Part shown: piece by piece, positions 32,810-41,049 of the stretch
Layout: the number at the start of each line of letters is the position of its first letter
Numbering within the stretch: position 1 is the stretch's first letter
Assembly (NCBI GenBank): GCA_946478975.1
Contig: CAMLEO010000011.1
Coordinates: forward strand, 1 to 54,675
Length of the DNA stretch: 54,675 nt
From: an uncultured Steroidobacter sp.
GTDB taxonomy: Bacteria > Pseudomonadota > Gammaproteobacteria > Steroidobacterales > Steroidobacteraceae
Direction of reading: 5' to 3'
The notes under the pieces: model-generated
What the model saw: the letters and a program-made list of their open reading frames with translations, nothing else
Told to the model about the DNA's origin: nothing
The model's database searches: none
Translations under genes and position numbers: made by a program

Positions 32810-34756
32810 ATGTGTGGCATCGCTGGATTGATTAATAACGACCCCGGTCGCGAGCAGTCGCTGCAGCGGATGATCGACGCGCTGGCGCACCGCGGGCCCG
32901 ACGGCGAAGGCGTGCATCACGATGCATTCGCCACGCTCGGCCATCGTCGCCTGTCCATCATCGATTTGAACGGCGGCAAACAGCCGCTGTACAACGCCGA
33001 TCGCTCGCTGGTGCTGGTGTGTAACGGCGAGATCTACAACTATCGCGAGCTGCGGCAGACGCTGGAGCGGGAGGGCTATCAGTTCCTGACTCACAGCGAC
33101 TGCGAAGTGATCCTGGCGCTGTACGAGCGCTACGGCGAGAACCTGCTCTCCCATCTGCGCGGCATGTTCGCGTTCGCGCTGTGGGATGTGAGACGACGAC
33201 GGCTGCTCGCGGCGCGCGATCATCTCGGCCAGAAACCCTTTTTCTACAGCTTCGGCGAGCAAGGCTTCGCGTTCGCGTCCGAGATCAAAGCGCTGCGAGC
33301 GCTGGATCGGCGGCGCATGCGCATGAACCTGGCGGCGCTGGATCAATACCTCGGGCTGCGCTTCATCGATGCGCCGCTCACGATGTTCGAAGGCATTCAT
33401 AAGCTGCCGCCCGGACATCTGCTCACCTACGACTTGGGATTCCCGCCTCGAGTGCGCCGCTATTGGCAACTCACGCAAGAGCCGAAGCTCGCCGGCAGCG
33501 AAGAGTCGCTGCTCGATGAGCTCGAAGCCAAGCTGGAGCAGACATTACGGCTGCACCTGGAAAGCGACGTTCCGGTCGGCGCATTCCTGAGCGGCGGCAT
33601 GGATTCGAGCCTGCTGGTCGCGATGCTCGCGCGCAAGCTCAAAGTGAAGGACCTGCCGACATTCACGATGAGCTTGAGCTACCAGCGCTTCGACGAAGCG
33701 CCCGCCGCGCGCGCGGTTGCCAAGCTGTTCAAGACCGATCACCGCGAAGAGCGCGTGCGGCCGGAGATCGCCACTCACCTGCCGGACCTGGTGTGGGCGC
33801 TCGATGAGCCCTCCGATCCGTTGTCACTGTGTACCTGGCTGCTGGCGAAATTCACGCGCCAGCATGTGAAAGTCGTGATTGGCGGCGACGGCGGCGATGA
33901 GCTGTTCGGCGGCTACGATCGCTATTACGGCAATCTCTACGCGACTCACTACAGTCGCCTGCCCGAGTCACTGCGTCGGAAAGTGCTGGCGCCGGCGGTC
34001 GCGATGATTCCCGAATCCGGCTGGTACAAGAGCCTCGGTCATCAGCTGCGCTGGCTGCATCACCTGTCGTTTCATTCCGGCGGCGAACGTTACGCGGCCA
34101 GCCTGAATTATTTCTATTTCGATCCCGTGCGCCGGCGACAGCTGTACACCAACGAAGTGCAGCAGCGCTGGCCGAATCTCGATGCCGAAGCTGCGATCCG
34201 TCGGCCCTATGAAGAATCGCGCGGCGGCGATCTCGATCGCATGTTGTATGCGGACAGCCTGGTGCGGCTGCCGAATCATCCGGTGATGATCACCGACCGC
34301 ATCTGCATGGCGCATGGCCTCGAAGCGCGCAGCCCGTTCATGGATCATGAGCTGGCCGGCTTCGCCGCTCGCCTGCCTGCATCGCTCAAGGTTCGCGGTG
34401 CGACCTTGCGTTACATCCAACGCAAGCTCGCGGCCCGCTATCTGCCGCCGGAAATTCTCGATCGGCCCAAACAAGGGTTCTCATCCGCGCTGCCCTACTT
34501 GTTACAAGCCGAGTACGCGCGGCTGTATCGGATCTGTCTGCGGCAGTCGCAGCTGGTGCACGATCGGGTTTTGGATCGACACGCGATCGCCCAACTGGTG
34601 GACGAACATACGTCCAAGCGCGCCGATCACGGCAATCGCCTGTGGCTGCTGATCAATGCCGAGATCTGGTATCGCATGTGTATTCTCGGCCAATCCAAAG
34701 AAGACCTGCGTCGCGAGCTCACTGCGGACGAGCATGGCACCCGGCGGGCCGGTTGA
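32810..34756 (+). CDS. Asparagine synthase-type glutamine amidotransferase
   Basis: The ATG at 32810 is fixed by the catalytic N-terminal Cys (MCGIAGLINN); the open frame upstream lies in the previous gene. The 648-residue protein has a class II glutaminase domain (to ~residue 210, with RGPDGEG and NGEIYNYRELR) and an ATP-pyrophosphatase synthetase domain with the PP-loop FLSGGMDSSLLVAMLARKL near 260 and IGGDGGDELFGGYDRYY near 358. AsnB relatives in polysaccharide loci (WbpS-like, and the XrtA-associated group) amidate sugar carboxylates. With the dehydrogenase at 45791 this suggests a uronamide in the polymer (inference). Confidence 0.88.
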   Translation: MCGIAGLINNDPGREQSLQRMIDALAHRGPDGEGVHHDAFATLGHRRLSIIDLNGGKQPLYNADRSLVLVCNGEIYNYRELRQTLEREGYQFLTHSDCEVILALYERYGENLLSHLRGMFAFALWDVRRRRLLAARDHLGQKPFFYSFGEQGFAFASEIKALRALDRRRMRMNLAALDQYLGLRFIDAPLTMFEGIHKLPPGHLLTYDLGFPPRVRRYWQLTQEPKLAGSEESLLDELEAKLEQTLRLHLESDVPVGAFLSGGMDSSLLVAMLARKLKVKDLPTFTMSLSYQRFDEAPAARAVAKLFKTDHREERVRPEIATHLPDLVWALDEPSDPLSLCTWLLAKFTRQHVKVVIGGDGGDELFGGYDRYYGNLYATHYSRLPESLRRKVLAPAVAMIPESGWYKSLGHQLRWLHHLSFHSGGERYAASLNYFYFDPVRRRQLYTNEVQQRWPNLDAEAAIRRPYEESRGGDLDRMLYADSLVRLPNHPVMITDRICMAHGLEARSPFMDHELAGFAARLPASLKVRGATLRYIQRKLAARYLPPEILDRPKQGFSSALPYLLQAEYARLYRICLRQSQLVHDRVLDRHAIAQLVDEHTSKRADHGNRLWLLINAEIWYRMCILGQSKEDLRRELTADEHGTRRAG

Positions 34757-34775
34757 GCGGTCCGGCCGCACGATT

Positions 34776-35768
34776 ATGAAGCGGTGGCTGCGGATCGCGG
34801 TGACGCTGCTGTTGTGCGCGTTGCTGCTCATCTACGTCGCCGACATCAAATCGGTGCTCGCGACCTTGAGCCGCTGCGATCCTGTGTGGGCGCTGGCGGC
34901 CATCGCAGCGCTGTTTCTCGATCGCGTATTGATGAGCTACAAGTGGGGCCTGCTGCTGGCCATTCGCGGCTATTGGATTTCGCTGGCGCAAAAGCTGATG
35001 GTTTACTGTAGCGCGATGATGTGGGGGCTGGCGCTGCCGAGCACTGTCGGCGCCGACGGCATTCGCGTGATGCTGGTGCGGCGATTCGGTGTTCGCGTCG
35101 ACGACACACTCGCAACCATCCTGGTCGAGCGCGGCATTGGCTTCATCGTCGCGCTGCTGACGACGGTTGCCAGCCTGATCATCCTGCGCACGTTGCTGCC
35201 GCATGATGCGATCTACGATTCCGCATTGATGTTTGGTGTGGCGGGATTGCTGGTCGGCATCGGGCTGCTGGTGTTTTCGTTTACGACCAACGCGCTGAAC
35301 TCGGCGTTGAAACTATTTCCGCGTCGGTTCGCGGACAGCAAGGCTGCGCAGTTGCTGATACGTCTGCACGAGGCTTATGCCTCGCTCGGCAACGACCGGC
35401 GCCGGATCGCTGCGTTCTCGGTGCTCACGCTGCTGGAACACATACTGGTGATTGTTTGCTACGCGCTGGTCGCCGTCGCGCTGCGCGTGGAGTTCAATCC
35501 GCTGTTTGTTTTCGCCGCGGTGCCGCTGGCGATCCTGGTGTCGCGGCTGCCGATCTCGCTCGACGGCATCGGCGTGTATGAAAGCATTTTCGTCGCCATC
35601 ATGGCGCTCGGCGGCGTGCAGCCGGCCGATGCCCTCGCGGTGTCGCTGGCGGCCCGAGCGTTTCAAATCATCGTGTGGCTGCCATGGTGGATGATGCTCG
35701 CGGCCCGCATCGGCGTTCGTCCGCCAACCACTGCCATGACTGCACCTGCAAGGGGGTCATCATCATGA
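34776..35768 (+). CDS. LPG-synthase-like flippase domain membrane protein
   Basis: The ATG at 34776 begins MKRWLRIAVTLLLCALLLIY. The 330-residue protein has about eight hydrophobic segments and the UPF0104/AglD-type motifs GLALPSTVGADGIRVMLVRR near 85 and PLAILVSRLPISLDGIGVYES near 250. It lacks the soluble C-terminal synthase domain of MprF. Relatives in glycan loci are thought to move or bind lipid-linked intermediates. Its stop overlaps the next start (ATGA). Confidence 0.8.
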   Translation: MKRWLRIAVTLLLCALLLIYVADIKSVLATLSRCDPVWALAAIAALFLDRVLMSYKWGLLLAIRGYWISLAQKLMVYCSAMMWGLALPSTVGADGIRVMLVRRFGVRVDDTLATILVERGIGFIVALLTTVASLIILRTLLPHDAIYDSALMFGVAGLLVGIGLLVFSFTTNALNSALKLFPRRFADSKAAQLLIRLHEAYASLGNDRRRIAAFSVLTLLEHILVIVCYALVAVALRVEFNPLFVFAAVPLAILVSRLPISLDGIGVYESIFVAIMALGGVQPADALAVSLAARAFQIIVWLPWWMMLAARIGVRPPTTAMTAPARGSSS

Positions 35769-36385
35769 ACGCACCCAGCTCCGTGTTGCCCGCCAATCGT
35801 CCGCCGCGCTCCGAAAGCCCGCTGCGCGCCGATTTGCGGCGACGTTATGCGATGACCTCCGGCAGCAAGCTGAAGCGAGTGCTCAGCTGCGCTCGTGCGC
35901 CTGGCGTTCATGCTGTGCTGGTGTTGAGGTTTGGCCAGTGGAGCCGGCGCAGGCCGAAGCTGCTGCGGATCCTGTTCGATCCTGTCTATGTGATCCTGGA
36001 TTTTTTTGTTCAGGCGCTGTGGGGCATCGAGATTCCCCGCGCCGCGAAGATCGGGCCGGGGTTGTATATCGGGCACTACGGCGGGATTACGGTTTCGTCG
36101 CAGACGGTGATCGGCCGCGATTGCAACTTGTCACAAAACATCACCATCGGTGTGTCAGGCGCCGGCGCCAAGCGCGGCGCGCCGACGATTGGCGACAATG
36201 CCTATATTGCGCCGGGCGCGCGGCTGTTCGGCAAGATTGCGATTGGCAATAACGTGAAGATCGGCGCGAACGCCGTGATTCACAAAGACCTGCCCGACAA
36301 CGCCATCGCCGTGCTCGACCCTGGCTTCAAGATCATTTCCTATGCCGGCAACCGGCCGCAGGACTCGGATATAGACTCAGCGTAG
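35765..36385 (+). CDS. Left-handed beta-helix O-acyltransferase (serine acetyltransferase-like)
   Basis: The ATG at 35765 overlaps the previous stop. The 206-residue protein has a helical N-terminus (SPLRADLRRRYAMTSG) and a hexapeptide-repeat helix (AKIGPGLYIGHYGGITVSSQ, IGRDCNLSQNITIGV, TIGDNAYIAPGARLFGKIAI, IGNNVKIGANAVI). The histidine in GPGLYIGHYGG is in the position of the CysE catalytic base. In exopolysaccharide loci such proteins acetylate sugars; a true role in cysteine synthesis is less likely here. It is the last gene of the operon. Confidence 0.82.
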   Translation: MNAPSSVLPANRPPRSESPLRADLRRRYAMTSGSKLKRVLSCARAPGVHAVLVLRFGQWSRRRPKLLRILFDPVYVILDFFVQALWGIEIPRAAKIGPGLYIGHYGGITVSSQTVIGRDCNLSQNITIGVSGAGAKRGAPTIGDNAYIAPGARLFGKIAIGNNVKIGANAVIHKDLPDNAIAVLDPGFKIISYAGNRPQDSDIDSA

Positions 36386-36469
36386 TCCGGCATCTCAAGC
36401 AGCCGTCCCTGGAGCGTCGGCCAGCCAGTACATCCCCACTTTAAACAGATTTGGCTGTCGTTCGCGGGG

Positions 36470-36496
36470 TCCGCGGACACGTTAAGTGTCCGCGGA
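36470..36496. terminator. Perfect 11-bp hairpin in the convergent gap
   Basis: TCCGCGGACAC and GTGTCCGCGGA enclose the loop GTTAA, between the convergent acyltransferase (ends 36385) and BY-kinase (ends 36542) genes. The position fits a bidirectional terminator, but no T-run follows on either strand. It could instead be a copy of a dispersed palindrome. Confidence 0.5.
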
Positions 36497-36541
36497 AAGA
36501 CACCCCCGCTCACCCTGAGCAACGATCCCACCTTGTTTTCT

Positions 36542-37387
36542 TTAGCGGGCGTACGAGTAGTACGCACCGTCGTCTTGCGTTTCCGAACGATTCAAGACCA
36601 CCCCCAGCAAATTCATTTCCTGCAGCACCTGCTTCGCGCCTCGCAGGGCGTCGCGGCCAGTGGTGCCTTCGGCGACGACCATCAGCAAGCCATCCACCTG
36701 CGGTGAGAACGCGAGCACGTCGTCCGCCGCCAGCACCGGCGGCATGTCGAAGATCACGATGCGCCGTGGCATCTCGCCTTCCAGCGCCTGCATGAGCTCG
36801 TCCATCTTCGGCGACGTGAGCAGGTCCGACGCATTCGCGACCGCCTGGAAATTCGGGATCAGCGCCAGCCGCTCGATGTTTGCAGGCGCGTACATGATCT
36901 GCTCGAACGTTGCGTCGCCGAGCAGGAAGTCCGTCAAGCCGCGCTGGCCCTGGCTGTTGTTCAAGCCGAGATAATCGGCGATGCGCGGCCGCTGCAGATC
37001 CAGATCGACCAGGAACACCCAGGTGTTCGAGTCCTGCGCCAGCGCCATCGCGAGATTGATCGCGGTCAACGTCTTGCCTTCGCCGGCCGTCGCGCCGGTC
37101 ACTGCAAACGAGTGCCACTGATTCGCTTCGAGCCGCCTGAGCAGGCGTGTGCGCAAGATCTTATAAGCTCGCAGCGCGCCCGGATCGGTGACCTGCGGCA
37201 GAATGTGATTTTCTTCCAGCACGGCGCGATCCAGCGACACGGGCTGGAAACGCCGTACGTTGGCACTGTCCACCGTCGCAGACGGTACGCGCCGCAGGCG
37301 TGGACGGTTGCTCGCCTGGTCGGGTGGCGGTGCGTGACGCTGGTGACGTTCCGCGGTCTTACGCACTGCCTCTTCGATAATGCTCAT
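36542..37387 (-). CDS. CpsD/CapB-type bacterial tyrosine autokinase
   Basis: The 281-residue protein is the cytoplasmic kinase half of a split BY-kinase. It has Walker A (VTGATAGEGKTLTAINLAMA near 118), Walker A' (VFLVDLDLQRPRI near 150) and Walker B (RIVIFDMPPVLAADDV near 225). The C-terminus GAYYSYAR supplies a tyrosine cluster for autophosphorylation. Cycling of phosphorylation with the Wzz partner, encoded just upstream with a 12-nt gap, controls chain length and export. Confidence 0.9.
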   Translation of the reverse strand: MSIIEEAVRKTAERHQRHAPPPDQASNRPRLRRVPSATVDSANVRRFQPVSLDRAVLEENHILPQVTDPGALRAYKILRTRLLRRLEANQWHSFAVTGATAGEGKTLTAINLAMALAQDSNTWVFLVDLDLQRPRIADYLGLNNSQGQRGLTDFLLGDATFEQIMYAPANIERLALIPNFQAVANASDLLTSPKMDELMQALEGEMPRRIVIFDMPPVLAADDVLAFSPQVDGLLMVVAEGTTGRDALRGAKQVLQEMNLLGVVLNRSETQDDGAYYSYAR

Positions 37388-37399
37388 TTGCGTGCTCTC

Positions 37400-39082
37400 T
37401 CAGGCGATAAAGCGAACGATGACGGCGCAGATCACGATAGCCAGGAAGGCCGCGGCGGTTGCGGCGTACGCTGGAGCGGCGCCTTTGCGAACCACTCCCG
37501 AACGTTTGATCACTGGCACCGAAGTCAACGGCGCGACACCCAGAATGTCCTGCACGTCGCGGGCGCCACGCACAGTCTGATCCAGCAGCTGGCCCATGAT
37601 GACACTGGTCAGCGCGCCGATGGTCGCCAGCACCACTGCGATGATCATGATCGCGATTCGCTGCGGCTTGGCGGGTTTATCCGGAACCTTCGGCGAGGAC
37701 TTGATGCGGAATTTATCGGCCGTACCCCCGGCGATTGCCGCTTCGCTGACTTCGGCATCCATCTGCCGCTTCAACAATTCGTCGTACTTCGCTCGCGCGC
37801 CGGCGAGATCGCGCGTGACGGCTTGATAGTCGCGCTCGACTTCCGGAGCGGCGGTCATGCGCCCTTCCAGGCCACTCAGTTTGGTGCGCAATTCCTCGGC
37901 ACGCGATTGCAGAGCCGAAAGCTGCGTGTCCGTGGCATTCACCTGCGTTTGCAACTGCATGGCCATCGGCGAGTCGACGGCGCTGCTGCTGTCGGCAGTT
38001 TCGCCGGCGGCGATGCGAGCCTCGAGCGCCTGGATGTTACGAGCAATGCGCTGCACGTCCGGATGATCGTCGCTGTAACGCTGCTTGGTTTCGGCGAGAA
38101 TGGAACGCTGCTGTTGCAATTGAGCCTTCAGCGACATGCCCGCGGTCGAGCCGCCCTGGCGCAGCTGATCGATCTGCCGGCGCAGCATGATCAGGTCCGG
38201 ATGACTCTGGTCGTACTGCATGCTCTTGCGGTTGTACTCGTCTTCGAGGGCGCGGAGATTGCCGCTGTCCGGGCCGGCTGCGCGCGCCTGCTGCAATTGA
38301 GCCACGAGAAACACGCGCTCACGTCGCAGCGCCTGCATCTGCGACTCGATGTTTTGAATGTCGTTCTCGGTGCGCTCCATGACATTCATGTTCATTTCGT
38401 TGAGCTCGGGCAGCTTGCCGGCGTTCTTTTGTTTGAAGTCGGCCAGCTTCGCTTCGAGCTTCGAGACGTACACGCGCATGCGCTCCGCTTCGTTGGCGAA
38501 GAACTGCGCCTTGCCGGCCGCCTGTTTCTGGCGATCGGCGCGGTTCAAATCCAGGAACGAATGCACCAGCCAGTCTGCGCCGACCTGCGCGCGCTGCGGA
38601 TCCGGATTGTCGTAAGAAACACTGAATGCGGTGACGACGTCGCGCTCGCGGCCGGTGTTGGGATCGATGATGGGCACCGTCACGATGTCGACCTTGACGT
38701 CGCCGCTCAGCTTGTCCAGCGCGCCTTCGGGATCGGCGGCCTGATCGTCGTACAGCCGATGCTCCTTGAGCAGCTTCGACAAGTTGCGATCGCTCAACAC
38801 CAGGGTGCTCAGGCTGCGCACGTATTGATCGGGATACGGTGTGTCGTCCGGATCCTGGGTCAGCGAATTGGGATTGTTGCTCTTGAGCGCCTGCGCGCCT
38901 TCGATCTCGATGTCGCCCGAGGAGCGATACACATTCGGCAGCGCTATCACCAGCGCGAGACCGATGGCGATGAAAGGCAGCCCCACCAGGAGCGCCGTCT
39001 TGCGACGCTTGCGCAGGATCGCGAGGTAGTCGCCGAAACCGGTGGAGTCCGGCTCGTGGCCGGCAGCTTGGGTCGTCTGCAT
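37400..39082 (-). CDS. Polysaccharide co-polymerase (Wzz/GumC-like chain-length determinant)
   Basis: The 560-residue protein has an N-terminal helix (TALLVGLPFIAIGLALVIAL, ~31-50), a long periplasmic coiled-coil region (~200-440), the Pro-rich motif KVPDKPAKPQRI near 467 and a C-terminal helix (IAIMIIAVVLATIGALTSVI), plus one further hydrophobic stretch at the very end. It assembles the inner-membrane ring of the exopolysaccharide machinery. No kinase domain is fused; the kinase is encoded separately at 36542. Confidence 0.9.
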   Translation of the reverse strand: MQTTQAAGHEPDSTGFGDYLAILRKRRKTALLVGLPFIAIGLALVIALPNVYRSSGDIEIEGAQALKSNNPNSLTQDPDDTPYPDQYVRSLSTLVLSDRNLSKLLKEHRLYDDQAADPEGALDKLSGDVKVDIVTVPIIDPNTGRERDVVTAFSVSYDNPDPQRAQVGADWLVHSFLDLNRADRQKQAAGKAQFFANEAERMRVYVSKLEAKLADFKQKNAGKLPELNEMNMNVMERTENDIQNIESQMQALRRERVFLVAQLQQARAAGPDSGNLRALEDEYNRKSMQYDQSHPDLIMLRRQIDQLRQGGSTAGMSLKAQLQQQRSILAETKQRYSDDHPDVQRIARNIQALEARIAAGETADSSSAVDSPMAMQLQTQVNATDTQLSALQSRAEELRTKLSGLEGRMTAAPEVERDYQAVTRDLAGARAKYDELLKRQMDAEVSEAAIAGGTADKFRIKSSPKVPDKPAKPQRIAIMIIAVVLATIGALTSVIMGQLLDQTVRGARDVQDILGVAPLTSVPVIKRSGVVRKGAAPAYAATAAAFLAIVICAVIVRFIA

Positions 39083-39094
39083 AGGAGTGCTGAA

Positions 39095-40279
39095 TTATTG
39101 GGCGCGTTTGGGTTCGTACACGATTCCGATCAGGAAGCCGCTGGCATCGCGATCCGTAGGGTCGTCCTCATACTTTTGCCACCGATAGTTGTAACTGCCG
39201 GTCAGCGACAGGGTCCGCAGCCATCGCCACTCGAAACCCAGTTCGCCGATCGCATATTTGCGGGTCGGATAGGTGCCGGTTTCAATTTCAGCGTCGCGCG
39301 AATATCGGGCGCCGGCGCGCAGGGCAAAGCGTGGCGATACGTCGTGGTCGATCCTCAGACGCAACTGATGACGCTCGACAACAGTTCCCGCCGCCACCGC
39401 TCCGACGCTGCGGGTGAAGTCCAGGAACAGCCGGTTGCGCTGGCTGGCCCATTCGCCGCCGGCGCCCGCAATCAAGCTGGTGTCGCTGCTGCTGGTGGAA
39501 CGGCGCTGGCGGTCGGTCTGCTGCGCGCCCAGGCGCACGTACGCCCGTGAGTTCTCGGAATACTGGGTATTCCACTCCACTTCGCCGCCGTAAGCGTCGG
39601 TCGTGGACAAGGTGTCGTACTGAGATGCGAGAGCGCGCAGCAGTAGCGTGGAACGCTGCGTGGTGCGAAATCCAAAGGCAGCACCGACGCCGGCTTCGCT
39701 GAAGTCCTGCTGGGCACGAGCCACCTGGCTGTCGAAGTCGGCCTTCAGGTAATAGCCGTTGAGCTCCATGCGATACCGCTCCGTCAGGTCGTAGCCGAAC
39801 GACGGCGCCAGCCGATAGAAGTCGCGACGATTCCGCACCAGGAACCGGCCCGAGTCGCCCTGCGGCGGCTCGCCGAGCCCGCCGCCGGTGTCGACATTCG
39901 GCAGCTCGCTGTCGACCACGTTCTCCTCCGAAAAGGTGAACGGCACTTCGATGCGCCGGCGCGGCGAGATGTCCGTGAAGGCGGCGTCGAGGTAATAGTC
40001 GGTCGAGTCCTCGGTCTTGTCGTTCGGGAAATAAGTCTTGTTGATGCGCGGCGTGATCTCGAAGTTGGTGCGAGGATCGACGGTGCGAAACGTCACACCA
40101 GCTTCGGCCTCAGCGCCCGATACATCGACTTCACCTCCCGGCAGTTCGAGATGATAGTTGTCGCTGTATCGATAACCCGCCTGCGCACGCGGATCGATTT
40201 CCCAGTTGGCCGCCAGTGCTGTGCACGTGATCAGCGTCAGCGGCACCAGCGTTACGAATTGTAATTTAGGGGACAACAA
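39095..40279 (-). CDS. Outer-membrane beta-barrel protein of the export complex (EpsL/Wzp-like)
   Basis: The start chosen is TTG at 40279, with AGGAG six bases upstream; the longer frame to another TTG at 40294 would place that AGGAG inside the gene. The 394-residue product has a signal peptide ending ITCTALA-ANWEIDP and then ~16-18 alternating amphipathic strands (for example NRLFLDFTRSVGAV, HQLRLRIDHDVSP, YAIGELGFEWRW), typical of a barrel. Similar barrels partner short OPX proteins that cannot span the outer membrane. It overlaps the wza-like gene by 14 nt, supporting a shared complex. Confidence 0.75.
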   Translation of the reverse strand: MLSPKLQFVTLVPLTLITCTALAANWEIDPRAQAGYRYSDNYHLELPGGEVDVSGAEAEAGVTFRTVDPRTNFEITPRINKTYFPNDKTEDSTDYYLDAAFTDISPRRRIEVPFTFSEENVVDSELPNVDTGGGLGEPPQGDSGRFLVRNRRDFYRLAPSFGYDLTERYRMELNGYYLKADFDSQVARAQQDFSEAGVGAAFGFRTTQRSTLLLRALASQYDTLSTTDAYGGEVEWNTQYSENSRAYVRLGAQQTDRQRRSTSSSDTSLIAGAGGEWASQRNRLFLDFTRSVGAVAAGTVVERHQLRLRIDHDVSPRFALRAGARYSRDAEIETGTYPTRKYAIGELGFEWRWLRTLSLTGSYNYRWQKYEDDPTDRDASGFLIGIVYEPKRAQ

Positions 40280-40832
40280 CGATATCTCCTGCAATGAGCT
40301 CGATGTTGGTATCCAGGCGCTTGCCGCGCACCACTTCGGGATAACGGAACGCCATCGCCGTTTGATCCTTGCCCTGGCCGCGCAGCACGATGATGTCGTT
40401 GGTGGCCGCGAACGCCGTCATGCCGCCGGCCATACTCAGCGCCTGCATGATGTTGACGCTGGGATTGACGATGAACTCGCCGGGCTTGTTCACCTGCCCC
40501 AGCACATAAATCTTGTTGCCTTTGATCTCCTGCACCGAAATCGTCACCACCGCACCGGAGATATATTTGGCCAGGCGATCCGCCACCACTTTGTTCAGAT
40601 CGGCAACCGTCTTGCCGCGCGCATCCACTTCGCCGACCAAAGGAAACGAAAACGCGCCGTCGGGCCGCACCAGCACCTGACGTTGCAAGTCCGGCTCCTT
40701 CCACACCGAGATTTCCAGTGTGTCGCCGGGCTTTACGATGTATGACGCCTGTTGCGCGTGCGCGGCGTGCATACCCAACACTGCCAACAACATTCCGCAG
40801 ATCTTCAACATTGTCTTCACTTGTCTCGACAT
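40266..40832 (-). CDS. Short Wza/GumB-type polysaccharide export (OPX) protein
   Basis: The ATG at 40832 is preferred over a GTG at 40841. The ~188-residue product has a signal peptide ending HAAHA, a polysaccharide-export domain (YIVKPGDTLEISVWKEPDLQ, VRPDGAFSFPLVGEVDARG) and one SLBB domain (KIYVLGQVNKPGEFIVNPSV). It stops right after IAGDIVVVP, so it lacks the C-terminal amphipathic helix with which Wza crosses the outer membrane. No lipobox cysteine is seen. A separate pore is therefore expected, and the next gene encodes a barrel. Confidence 0.87.
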   Translation of the reverse strand: MSRQVKTMLKICGMLLAVLGMHAAHAQQASYIVKPGDTLEISVWKEPDLQRQVLVRPDGAFSFPLVGEVDARGKTVADLNKVVADRLAKYISGAVVTISVQEIKGNKIYVLGQVNKPGEFIVNPSVNIMQALSMAGGMTAFAATNDIIVLRGQGKDQTAMAFRYPEVVRGKRLDTNIELIAGDIVVVP

Positions 40833-40859
40833 CAGGAGCACTCGCTCTTGTTGTTACGT

Positions 40860-40875
40860 TGGCCTGTCCTTTGCA
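40860..40875 (+). promoter_or_regulatory. Predicted sigma-54 promoter for the two GT2 genes
   Basis: TGGCCTGTCCTTTGCA has exact GG-N10-GC spacing and keeps TGGC and TTGCA. It shares its -12 dinucleotide GC (40873-40874) with the opposite-strand promoter at 40872-40887. The leader to the ATG at 41050 would be about 165 nt. Confidence 0.52.
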
Positions 40876-40887
40876 GGTCGTGTGCCA
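40872..40887 (-). promoter_or_regulatory. Predicted sigma-54 promoter for the wza-barrel-wzz-kinase operon
   Basis: TGGCACACGACCTGCA on the minus strand keeps TGGCAC and TGCA with exact GG-N10-GC spacing. The -12 GC is 40 nt from the ATG at 40832, in line with the other operons. It overlaps the rightward promoter at 40860-40875. Confidence 0.65.
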
Positions 40888-41049
40888 ACGGCGACGCATG
40901 TCGTTGGATGGCGGCAGTGCGGCGCGAACACAGGGATTGATTGGCTCGTTATTGCTGTTAGCAACGGATCGAGCGCTTGTGAGCAGTCTCCCTGCAAATT
41001 CGCCACGGTCAGTGCGAATGTGAGTTGTAAGAACGTCGGGAAAGCCAGG

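Noticed and set aside
37112..39550. Very long plus-strand ORF (812 codons) opposite the wzz-like gene
   Set aside because: It is the antisense shadow of a well-supported coiled-coil protein in GC-rich DNA; it is His/Arg/Gln-rich with no domain, and similar long shadows lie opposite most genes here.
40952..40964. Dyad TTGCT-GTT-AGCAA as an activator site for the wza promoter
   Set aside because: It is at a plausible distance but short, and shares no clear sequence with the palindrome at 47333 or the dyad at 17065, so it was not called as a feature.
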